Positions 20,728 through 31,600 of a stretch of DNA of 37,500 nt are shown piece by piece. Position 1 is the stretch's first letter, and each line of letters begins with the position of its first letter. The position numbers and the translations under genes are program-made. A model generated the notes under the pieces. It made no database searches, was not told the origin of the DNA, and worked only from the letters and a program-made list of their open reading frames with translations. The stretch comes from Mesostigma viride (lineage: Eukaryota; Streptophyta; Mesostigmatophyceae; Mesostigmatales; Mesostigmataceae). Location: positions 1,875,039 to 1,912,538 of the forward strand of contig RPFO01000003.1 of assembly GCA_009746045.1 (NCBI GenBank), written 5' to 3'.

Positions 20728-22473
20728 TTAACCCGTGTTTTTTTTTTTAGAACGCGATATACTGCGTTGTAAGCTATTTATAGAACACGTCATAACATCT
20801 AGGGAAAATTTTTTTTCATAGTCATGTGTATACTTTCCTGAAAGCCCATAAATCAAAGGATTTTTTGAGCTACTCAGACCTACAAAATGCTAATTCATTA
20901 GAGAGATACACTGGTTTGAATACAGGGGGGTCTGACCATGACCGCGATTTGTTGACCCTAGGTCACAAGTCATGTGCTTATTCGCAAATGGTTCATGAAA
21001 AAAATCTGGCTTCTTGCACGAGCTATGGGCAACATATGCAGGCTCTGTGAAACAAAACTCAGGCCCATTGGGCCACTGGAGCTATTTTTTATTAGCATTA
21101 CAATTACAACGCAGTACAACGCAGTGGGAAAAATGAGAGCCCTTCACAACATGACACAACGACACGAGCCCCATAAACGGGGATATCATGAGCTAGGAGG
21201 GTCAACACGTTGAAAATAGGAGTTGTATAAGTTATACAGCATCAAACATGCATCAAACATCATGACTGGATGACCTAATATGACTGAATCAGGCAGCCAT
21301 AGCCAAAGCATCATCCACTCTCACAACGTGTTGAGCACATGCCTCGTGGGAAGGGAGGCACTGGGTTTTCATTCCATAACGTGTGCAATCCTGAAAGAAA
21401 GAGGCATGTGTAATGCAAGGCTTGGATAGGTTGAGTGATCCATGAGCTTACATGCAGGCAAAGATGACGCTGGAATGCATGCTAGCAAATGGTGGCAAGA
21501 TGCTAACAACACATGATTATACATCATGATTATGGGCACCTAGCTGATCTTCTTGCACAATCAACGCAGTATAAACCATCAATATCCAATCCTAACGATA
21601 TATTCACGGCTTGACGACGTATAAAGCACCTAAATACTGCACAACTGCAACCTGCTATGGCTGACATGCAAGCAACGTCGAGTAGGATGGCGGTCTTAGA
21701 GAGGCTGGGCAGAGGTCGGTAGAAATAAGTGGAAAACTGGCAGAAACTAGGTAGAAACACGATATACTTACGCCTGCAAGCACTATTGAGCCGGTGGCAG
21801 AGGCCATTTCCAGGAAAATACAGCATACCGTAGCAATAGCCACGGTCACGCCTTCCGCTATTTGCAGGCACCATAATGCCCGGAGCTACCCAATAAAAGT
21901 CTGCACAAATCTCGGTTTAGCCGAGAGTCCGGACGTTCGGAATGAATAAACATGTGTTAAGAAGTCGAAACACCATGGAAATACCAAGCATGGTGCCGCA
22001 GCAGACCCGAGTCTTGACGTAATAATATGTATGCCGGTTTCCAGGGTTTCCGCATGAAAGTTGGGTGAGAAACTGGAAAAATCTACGTTTCCTTTGCCCC
22101 AGTACCTCAACAAACTCGTAGAAACCTAATTATCAACCTTTGAACGCATCATCATGGTCGTGCCACCCAACAGCCACTGAAATTCGCGCGAAAACTGGCG
22201 AGATCTACCTGCCGCCATCGCCGTCGTCTTCACCTTCGTCCCGCGAAAATGCCTGATTTCAGTGCTACATATTTGTTTGCAGCTGTCACAAAAAAAATCC
22301 AAAAAATACCAGGATTTTTTCTTGAGTTCTACGGGATGTAAGGAGGCCGTCCACCGAGTTTCAGACCGAAAATCTCGTATCTACTGTGCCTGCCACGTGT
22401 CAGATTACAACGCGATACATCGCGTTCTAACCCTACAACGCGATACATCGCGTTGTAAAAAAACACGGGTTAA
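20728..22473. mobile_element. Non-autonomous TTAA-flanked inverted-repeat transposon (piggyBac-like)
   Basis: The element is 20732-22469, bounded by TTAA at 20728-20731 and 22470-22473. It starts CCCGTGTTTTTT and ends AAAAAAACACGGG, an exact inverted end apart from the T-run length. Inside each end are near-palindromes of AACGCGATACATCGCGTT type: one at about 20750-20773 and two in a row at about 22405-22457. TTAA targets and ends starting CCC are typical of piggyBac elements. No transposase frame is found, so it would depend on a helper element elsewhere. Internal short frames are not recognised. Confidence 0.75.
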
Positions 22474-24045
22474 TGCACAGAAGAATGCTTCAAAAAAGGC
22501 ACCTTCAAAAGGCTGCCGTAAATGACTGACATGCATAAAGAACAAAGTGCCAAATATTTGCACTGGTGGCCTATAGCCAGTATAGCAGCAGCAATGCAGC
22601 TCCCTGCAACGTACTGGCTGCGATGCAAGCGGCTGGCTAACCGCCTACCATGCAAACTGGCTAGTATACAGGTGTGTACCAGCAATATAGAGCTGGCATC
22701 CCACAGAAGTGAACTAGGATACAAGAACGGTCACCTTGCATGGTCTGCGGTCCTGATTCCATTTGCCGTGTACCATTTCTGACAGGATTTCTAGCTGCCC
22801 CCCGCCCCGAAAAACGGTTCACGATTTGGTAGCAATCCAACTACGACCATGCAAGCTCCCGTTGCAGTATGACTGGCCCCGAGTGCGCATCTGGCTCACC
22901 ACTCAGAGCTCCGATCCCTGGCCGGCAAATAGAAAAGGAGGTCATTCCGTGCAACGCCTTATCCATGCTGCCACGAAATAAAGCTGCCATGCATGCTTCA
23001 GCATCCACTCCAAGGGGGGCAGCAACCTCAGGTCCATGTGTGAAAAAGTCCTTGAAAAAGTCCCCTGAGTGTAAAATAGGGGGGGGGGGGGAATCCCACA
23101 ATGTTCACTGATGGTACAGTGAACAGTCGGAAAAATACCAGGGCGACGTTAATTGTATCATACACATGCCAAACTCTGATTCTGGATTCCGTCATGCACA
23201 TGCGATTGTCCAAACAAAAAACCATCCCTGTTCTGCGCTCGCAGGCAGGAAAAAAAAATGTGATTCTGCGACGTTTTGCCGCAGAAACCAGCAGTGGCAC
23301 CCATGTTCCGCATCATGAGTGGCCCGCCACTGTCCGACTAGTGAAGTCACTCTCCAGCCACTCTCCAGTAGCCAGCCACTCTCCAGGTGGTCGACTGGGA
23401 GGCATTGTTGTCATAAAATCTCAGATCGCGACATCCGCATGGGAGCCTGCGACTGTGATTCCAAGGCGCACTGGTGGGGGCCACCCCCGAACCGACCGCC
23501 CGGCCCTGCCCTGCGGCTGCCGCTTATCTCCACCCCTATTCTGATCAGTGCTTCTGCCCGTCACCTGGGAACGTGCAGCGGCCAGCACAGTGTGCTCTCG
23601 TGGGCACGCATCGGTGACAACGTCACTCCCTTGGGCGATACCCGGCATCTCCTCACGATGCCGTCACTTCCTCCTGTCCTTGACCCGCCCCCCTGTGTCC
23701 GACACGGGACCACGCCCGCGAGGGGTCCTTCCCCCTGTGTCCGACACGGGACGACACCCGTGAGGGCTCCTCCCCCCTGTGTCGCGGGGTCATAGTGTAC
23801 TGTGACCCAATCTACTATGACACCCCCGAGCGCGACCACGAGACAAGGAACCCCCCCCGGGTGGGCTAGGCAGCCCCCCCGGTGGGCTCGCTGCCCTGCC
23901 CGGTGGTAGACTTCCTGAGACTATGACCGCCCCCCCCAGGTCAGACACCAAGCATGAGCGTGGGCATGAAGACCAGCGCTGCCCCCATTACCGCAATGCG
24001 GGACTACCCACGCCCACCCCACCCCCGCGCGCGGTAATATTTGTC
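22474..24045. other. Intergenic stretch and probable 3' flank of the PDE gene
   Basis: No gene is recognised. It contains a short repeat of CCACTCTCCAG (23350-23392) and a GC-rich triplet repeat with TGTGTCCGACACGGGAC at about 23694-23785. C- and G-homopolymer runs occur near 23079 and 23850-23940. The part next to 24045 should include the PDE 3' UTR. Confidence 0.5.
23690..23790. repeat. About 44-bp GC-rich repeat, two to three copies
   Basis: Units contain CCCCCTGTGTCCGACACGGG and then A(C/G)ACGCCCGCGAGGGG-like sequence. GTGTCCGACAC is palindromic. Any role near the PDE 3' end is unknown. Confidence 0.7.
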
Positions 24046-25623
24046 TCATGACCCCCCCTGGTCGGACACCGACCGCGATCGAGGTCTCCGGAACCTCTCT
24101 GCGATGGCCAGATTGTCCTCCGCATCCGCATACTCGCAGCAGCCGTCCGTGTGCTGGAGGCGTGAGCAGTTCCCACTTGTCCCGAGCACCCGCCGCATCT
24201 CCTGGATCCCCGACAGCGCTGTCGCGGGCCCTTTCACCTCTGCTGCCTGCTTGGCTACCGCGGTGGCCAGAAGCGCCCGGCTGTAGGCCGTCAGTGGCTG
24301 CTCGCTCCGGCTCCGATCGCCCCCCGACCGCGGCTGACCCGGATCGGACATGCTTTCCGGTGTGGATGGCTTCATGTCGCGAGTCTCCATGTTCACTGGG
24401 CCGCCCCATTGGACCCCTCCCCCTGCGACCTGGAGTGTCTGGGGGAGGTACTGCATGACCGAGCCACGGATAAGACTATACCCGCCCCCGCCACCTGTCG
24501 CCCCCGCCACCGCCGCCCCCAGTGGCCCCCGGTCAGGCCCTTCTGGCGGAGGGTAGGAGAAGGACCGGTCTCGGATGATCGCACCGGGGGAACCATACTG
24601 CGCCATGGCATTCAGCACGTCGTTGACAAGGAATGCGTCGTTGCTGCTGTCGCCGCCACCGCTTCCTCCCAGCGAGCCGCCCATCCCCTGCATCCCTTGG
24701 GTGGCCCCGAGACGGCTGGCTGCCAGGTTGGACCTCCGTTGACCCGCCGATGGCCCCGCCTCGACCCCGCTGTCACTCCAGGAACTCAGGTACGCATAGG
24801 AGGTCCCCGCCACGTTGTTGCTGCCGCTGCTATTGCTATCATCGCCACGGGCCGTGGTGGATTCGGGGGTCGAGGAGGAGGATTCGGAAATGACGGGACC
24901 CCGTAGATTGGACCGCGCACGGGGTCGAATGTCAGCACGAACCCCACCTGTGGACGCCCCTGCGAGGGAAGGGAAAGGGACAGCGACCATGGGATGAGAA
25001 TGGACCAAAAATGGCGACCCGTTTCTATCGCCCCCCTGCAAACCCCTCTCCTCCCCCCTTGTCGATGACCCGCTGGGGCTATCCCTTAAGTCACCCTCCC
25101 TGTCCACGTCACCCTCGGTGTCGTCCCTAAGATACTGGTCTGCTGGCTGCTCGCGCGCGCGCAGGAGCTGGCTGAGCGTGTCACTCCCGGTGCCCGACCG
25201 ACCGCTGGCAGCCGAGAGGGAACTGGCCGACGTCACGTGGTGGCCGCGACCACCATGGTGCTGCCCCTGGGTATGACCCCGTGAACCGTTCCCCCACGTT
25301 TGGGGGGATGCTGAGCCCAGGGCTCCGCTCCCGTGCTGCAAGGGCATGGGGAAGGATTGGGTCCCTGCGTTGTCCGCCGAGGGGGAGAGGGCCGGGGAGT
25401 CATGAGAAGGGTAGTAGGTGGGGGGCGGGTCGATGGGTGGGGGTGTCGTCACGATGACCCCCGTGGCCCCGTCGCGTGTGACGGTGAAGTTGTGGGGGAC
25501 GTGCTTGGCCATCCACTCGCCGCTGCGGTAGTGGGAGAGGCTGTCCGCCGATTCCCAGAAGGCCAGGTTGCGGCGGCAGGAATCCAGGATGGTGGCGCTC
25601 CGGGGGAACACGGAGCTCCACGC
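24046..25623 (-). CDS. PDE last exon: end of catalytic domain and long low-complexity tail
   Basis: It starts AWSSVFPRSATILDSCRRNL, the last helix of the catalytic domain, then MAKHVPHNFTVTRDG. The remaining 480 or so residues are Ser/Gly/Pro/Gln-rich, with no domain I recognise, and end RPRSRSVSDQGGS. The Ser-Arg cluster at the end could be a phosphorylation or 14-3-3 type site; that is a guess. Confidence 0.85.
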   Translation of the reverse strand, partial: AWSSVFPRSATILDSCRRNLAFWESADSLSHYRSGEWMAKHVPHNFTVTRDGATGVIVTTPPPIDPPPTYYPSHDSPALSPSADNAGTQSFPMPLQHGSGALGSASPQTWGNGSRGHTQGQHHGGRGHHVTSASSLSAASGRSGTGSDTLSQLLRAREQPADQYLRDDTEGDVDREGDLRDSPSGSSTRGEERGLQGGDRNGSPFLVHSHPMVAVPFPSLAGASTGGVRADIRPRARSNLRGPVISESSSSTPESTTARGDDSNSSGSNNVAGTSYAYLSSWSDSGVEAGPSAGQRRSNLAASRLGATQGMQGMGGSLGGSGGGDSSNDAFLVNDVLNAMAQYGSPGAIIRDRSFSYPPPEGPDRGPLGAAVAGATGGGGGYSLIRGSVMQYLPQTLQVAGGGVQWGGPVNMETRDMKPSTPESMSDPGQPRSGGDRSRSEQPLTAYSRALLATAVAKQAAEVKGPATALSGIQEMRRVLGTSGNCSRLQHTDGCCEYADAEDNLAIAERFRRPRSRSVSDQGGS

Positions 25624-28600
25624 CTGAGGGGGAAGTGAGGGTTGTGGGGATTTATCCCGGGGCGGGGGGGGGGGGAGGGGCAGGGGATCGGGCACAGAGG
25701 CAAAGCAAATGGGAGGAATCTAAAGGTCAGGGGAGGGATCAAAGAGAGAGTGCGTGGCTTCAATTTTAATGCCATTGTAAACAGAGTAGGCATAAGGCGA
25801 GGTGTAGAGAGAAGCGCTAGGGCGCTCGTGTACTATTTCTCGTGCTAAGAGGCAGGTATAACACTGCGTTGACAAGTGGGTGTGTCGTACCTGGTACAAG
25901 GGCAGGCTGACGAAATGGAAGAACGATGCCTGGGACTTGACCACCCCGTCGGCCTTCTGCCGGTCCATGAACGGGCTGATGGCCATGCCCCTCCGTTGCT
26001 CCTCATCCCCCTGCCGATAGAACTCCTCCTCCATCGCCAGCGTCCACTTGAGGTGGATGTTGAGAGACTTGGCCGAATGGCTGCAATGGGACGGGAGTGC
26101 GGGGTCGCCGAGCCGCGATGGGTTTGCGTGGTAGCAACAGTGGGGTGGGGCACACATGCACAAGATTGGCACGGGCACGAGCACGGGTCGCGATGGGCTG
26201 AATCAGGTTTGCACGGGGGAACGCACACGTTCCTTGGGAGAACACGCATGTTTTGCGGTAGCCAAGCGGCATATGCCGAGGCTGCATTGGGCTGACGGTG
26301 CAAGGTCGACATGGGTGCAAGGTTGACCTGGGTCGACATGGGTGCAAGGTTAAATTGGGTTGACATGGGTGCAAGGTTGAATAGAGTTGGCATGGGTGCA
26401 AGGTTAACTTGGGTTTGCATGGGGTTTCTAGATTTTGTAGGATACATCATCTTGTCTCCGGCGCCTCTAAATGTGTTCCAAGCCTATCTGTGAACTCTGG
26501 ACCAAGGGGCAGCCTTACTGCATCCGCCACGCTTTTGCGATCCCAAAGCTTTCCTGCACTCGCAGTTGCGCCTGCACCATGATCCGGAGAGAGCGCTCTG
26601 CGGCCTGCCCACTTAGGGCAGTGAGAGAAGCTAGGGCGCCCTCCCTTCTTCTCGCTGTGTATATAGGGTTGAAGGTTCCTTTATTGGTACCCGCGTGACG
26701 CAGTCTACGTGATAATTGATTGATTGTTCATCTTGTCTACAGGTTCACATAAGCGGGGCACGGGCAAGGGTGTCCATGGAATAGGTGTAGATGGGCTCAA
26801 GGGAACTAAATGGGATTCGTAACTGTTACAAGTTAGAATATTGCGGCGTCAATATTCTGATCGCTCTGGCTCCATGGGTGTAGATGGGCTCCAGGGGTGC
26901 AGATGGCTTTCCAGGAATTTACGTACATAGGTCCCCAGGGGGTTCCCACTCGGGTCTCATTGTGCTGAAACAGGATCCCACGGGGGGATGCACGGGTCTA
27001 CGGTGTGCCCAGATTTATAATAAATGAAAATGATAATGCTGCTACGCCGCCCCACAGCATGTGTGATCAGCTCATGGTCTCGGCGCCGCGGGATTCACAC
27101 ACTCAGCACACCACGGCCATTTCCAGAAGGTATCAAACAATTCTTAGAAAGGTAACATATTCAAGTCAAAGGGGACAACGCACCCGAGGTCGCTGCACTT
27201 GAGCGCCAGCTGGAGGACCAACGTGACATCTGCAGGGACGCTCGCGTTAAACGGTGGCCCACTGGCCGCCCCCCCCGCCGCCACCGCGCCCGCCCCCCCC
27301 CCCGCCCCCGCGGCCAGGTTGCTATTGGTGACCGCTCTCGCCTTCAACAGGTCCACGAATCTGAAGTGCTTCGAGAGGTCGGTGGCGAGGACCAGGTCGA
27401 CGATGAGCGTGCGCAGGGTGACCATGTCCTCGGGCTCGAGGGAGGAGAGGAAGTTGTTCTCCGGTTTCAGGAGCAGCTTGATGGCCTCGCTGACGTGCAT
27501 GTTCTCGTTCACGCTGCGCAGGTTGTAGCGCAGGGCTTGCGGGTCATCCACTTTGGCCTGCGGGCAAGAGCGACGGGTAGAACAGCATCCACGCAGGGTA
27601 AGCAACAGGCCATCCACTTTGGCCTGTGTTTTGGCCAAGGGCAATGGGTCATCCACTCTGGCCTGCGGTTTGGCAAAGGGCAAGGGATCATCCACTTGGG
27701 CCTGTGTTTTCGCAACGGGCAATGGGTCATCCACTTAGGCCTGTGCACTGAGCAAACGGCAAAGGGTCATCCACTTTGGCCTGCGGCTTGGCAAAGGGGA
27801 CGCGCCGCGATGGAGAGCCATTACCAGTCAGATGAACCCACCATCAGTGCCTGCAGGTCACCCATGCTGGCATGCGGCGAGTTAGATGGCGAGGCAAGCA
27901 AACAAAGGAAGCTGCACAGAACAGCATGGCGAGGCAAGCAAACAAAGGAAGCTGCACACTACAGCATGCCGAGGCAAGCAAACAAATGAAGATGCACACA
28001 ACAGCGTGGCGAGGCAAGCGAACAAAGGAAGCTGCACACAACAGCATGGCGAGGCAAGCAAACAAAGGAAGCTGCACACTACAGCATGGCGAGGCAAGCA
28101 AACAAAGGAAGCTGCACACTACAGCATGGCGAGGCAAGCAAACAAAGGAAGCTGCACACAACAGCATGGCGAGGCAAGCAAACAAAGGAAGCTGCGCACT
28201 ACAGCATGGCGAGGCAAGCAAACAAAGGAAGCTGCACACAACAGCATGGCGAGGCAAGCAAACAAAGGAAGCTGCACACAACAGCATGCCGAGGCAAGCA
28301 AACAAAGGAAGCTGCACACTACAGCATGGCGAGGCAAGCAAACAAAGGAAGCTGCACACTACAGCATGGCGAGGCAAGCAAACAAAGGAAGCTGCACACA
28401 ACAGCATGGCGAGGCAAGCAAACAAAGGAAGCTGCACACTACAGCATGGCGAGGCAAGCAAACAAAGGAAGCTGCACACAACAGCATGGCGAGGCAAGCA
28501 AACAAAGGAAGCTGCACACAACAGCATGGCGAGGCAAGCAAACAAAGGAAGCTGCACACAACAGCATGGCGAGGCAAGCAAACAAAGGAAGCTGCACACA

Positions 28601-31600
28601 ACAGCATGGCGAGGCAAGCAAACAAAGGAAGCTGCACACAACAGCATGGCGAGGCAAGCAAACAAAGGAAGCTGCACACTACAGCATGGCGAGGCAAGCA
28701 AACAAAGGAAGCTGCACACTACAGCATGGCGAGGCAAGCAAACAAAGGAAGCTGCACACTACAGCATGGCGAGGCAAGCAAACAAAGGAAGCTGCACACA
28801 ACAGCATGGCGAGGCAAGCAAACAAAGGAAGCTGCACACAACAGCATGGCGAGGCAAGCAAACAAAGGAAGCTGCACACAACAGCATGGCGAGGCAAGCA
28901 AACAAAGGAAGCTGCACACAACAGCATGGCGAGGCAAGCAAACAAAGGAAGCTGCACACTACAGCATGGCGAGGCAAGCAAACAAAGGAAGCTGCACACA
29001 ACAGCATGGCGAGGCAAGCAAACAAAGGAAGCTGCACACTACAGCATGGCGAGGCAAGCAAACAAAGGAAGCTGCACACAACAGCATGGCGAGGCAAGCA
29101 AACAAAGGAAGCTGCACACAACAGCATGCCGAGGCAAGCAAACAAAGGAAGCTGCACACAACAGCATGCCGAGGCAAGCAAACAAAGGAAGCTGCACACT
29201 ACAGCATGGCGAGGCAAGCAAACAAAGGAAGCTGCACACAACAGCATGGCGAGGCAAGCAAACAAAGGAAGCTGCACACAACAGCATGGCGAGGCAAGCA
29301 AACAAAGGAAGCTGCACACAACAGCATGGCGAGGCAAGCAAACAAAGGAAGCTGCACACTACAGCATGGCGAGGCAAGCAAACAAAGGAAGCTGCACACT
29401 AGAGCATGGCGAGGCAAGCAAACAAAGGAAGCTGCACACAACAGCATGCCGAGGCAAGCAAACAAAGGAAGCTGCACACTACAGCATGGCGAGGCAAGCA
29501 AACAAAGGAAGCTGCACACTACAGCATGGCGAGGCAAGCAAACAAAGGAAGCTGCACACTACAGCATGGCGAGGCAAGCAAACAAAGGAAGATGCACACT
29601 ACAGCATGGCGAGGCAAGCAAACAAAGGAAGCTGCGCACTACAGCATGGCGAGGCAAGCAAACAAAGGAAGCTGCACACAACAGCATGGCGAGGCAAGCA
29701 AACAAAGGAAGCTGCACACAACAGCATGCCGAGGCAAGCAAACAAAGGAAGCTGCACACTACAGCATGGCGAGGCAAGCAAACAAAGGAAGCTGCACACT
29801 ACAGCATGGCGAGGCAAGCAAACAAAGGAAGCTGCACACAACAGCATGGCGAGGCAAGCAAACAAAGGAAGCTGCACACTACAGCATGGCGAGGCAAGCA
29901 AACAAAGGAAGCTGCACACAACAGCATGGCGAGGCAAGCAAACAAAGGAAGCTGCACACAACAGCATGGCGAGGCAAGCAAACAAAGGAAGCTGCACACT
30001 ACAGCTGGGCGAGGCAAGCAAACAAAGGAAGCTGCACACAACAGCATGGCGAGGCAAGCAAACAAAGGAAGCTGCACACAACAGCATGCCGAGGCAAGCA
30101 AACAAAGGAAGCTGCACACTACAGCATGGCGAGGCAAGCAAAGAAAGGAAGCTGCACACTACAGCATGGCGAGGCAAGCAAACAAAGGAAGCTGCACACT
30201 ACAGCATGGCGAGGCAAGCAAACAAAGGAAGCTGCACACAACAGCATGGCGAGGCAAGCAAACAAAGGAAGCTGCACACTACAGCATGGCGAGGCAAGCA
30301 AACAAAGGAAGCTGCACACTACAGCATGGCGAGGCAAGCAAACAAAGGAAGCTGCACACAACAGCATGGCGAGGCAAGCAAACAAAGGAAGCTGCACACA
30401 ACAGCATGGCGAGGCAAGCAAACAAAGGAAGCTGCACACAACAGCATGGCGAGGCAAGCAAACAAAGGAAGCTGCACACAACAGCATGGCGAGGCAAGCA
30501 AACAAAGGAAGCTGCACACTACAGCATGGCGAGGCAAGCAAACAAAGGAAGCTGCACACAACAGCATGGCGAGGCAAGCAAACAAAGGAAGCTGCACACT
30601 ACAGCATGGCGAGGCAAGCAAACAAAGGAAGCTGCACACAACAGCATGGCGAGGCAAGCAAACAAAGGAAGCTGCACACAACAGCATGGCGAGGCAAGCA
30701 AACAAAGGAAGCTGCACACTACAGCTGGGCGAGGCAAGCAAACAAAGGAAGCTGCACACAACAGCATGGCGAGGCAAGCAAACAAAGGAAGCTGCACACA
30801 ACAGCATGGCGAGGCAAGCAAACAAAGGAAGCTGCACACTACAGCATGGCGAGGCAAGCAAACAAAGGAAGCTGCACAGAACAGCATGGCGAGGCAAGCA
30901 AACAAAGGAAGCTGCACACTACAGCATGCCGAGGCAAGCAAACAAATGAAGATGCACACAACAGCGTGGCGAGGCAAGCGAACAAAGGAAGCTGCACACA
31001 ACAGCATGGCGAGGCAAGCAAACAAAGGAAGCTGCACACTACAGCATGGCGAGGCAAGCAAACAAAGGAAGCTGCACACTACAGCATGGCGAGGCAAGCA
31101 AACAAAGGAAGCTGCACACAACAGCATGGCGAGGCAAGCAAACAAAGGAAGCTGCGCACTACAGCATGGCGAGGCAAGCAAACAAAGGAAGCTGCACACA
31201 ACAGCATGGCGAGGCAAGCAAACAAAGGAAGCTGCACACAACAGCATGGCGAGGCAAGCAAACAAAGGAAGCTGCACACAACAGCATGGCGAGGCAAGCA
31301 AACAAAGGAAGCTGCACACTACAGCATGGCGAGGCAAGCAAACAAAGGAAGCTGCACACAACAGCATGGCGAGGCAAGCAAACAAAGGAAGCTGCACACT
31401 ACAGCATGGCGAGGCAAGCAAACAAAGGAAGCTGCACACAACAGCATGGCGAGGCAAGCAAACAAAGGAAGCTGCACACAACAGCATGGCGAGGCAAGCA
31501 AACAAAGGAAGCTGCACACTACAGCTGGGCGAGGCAAGCAAACAAAGGAAGCTGCACACAACAGCATGGCGAGGCAAGCAAACAAAGGAAGCTGCACACA

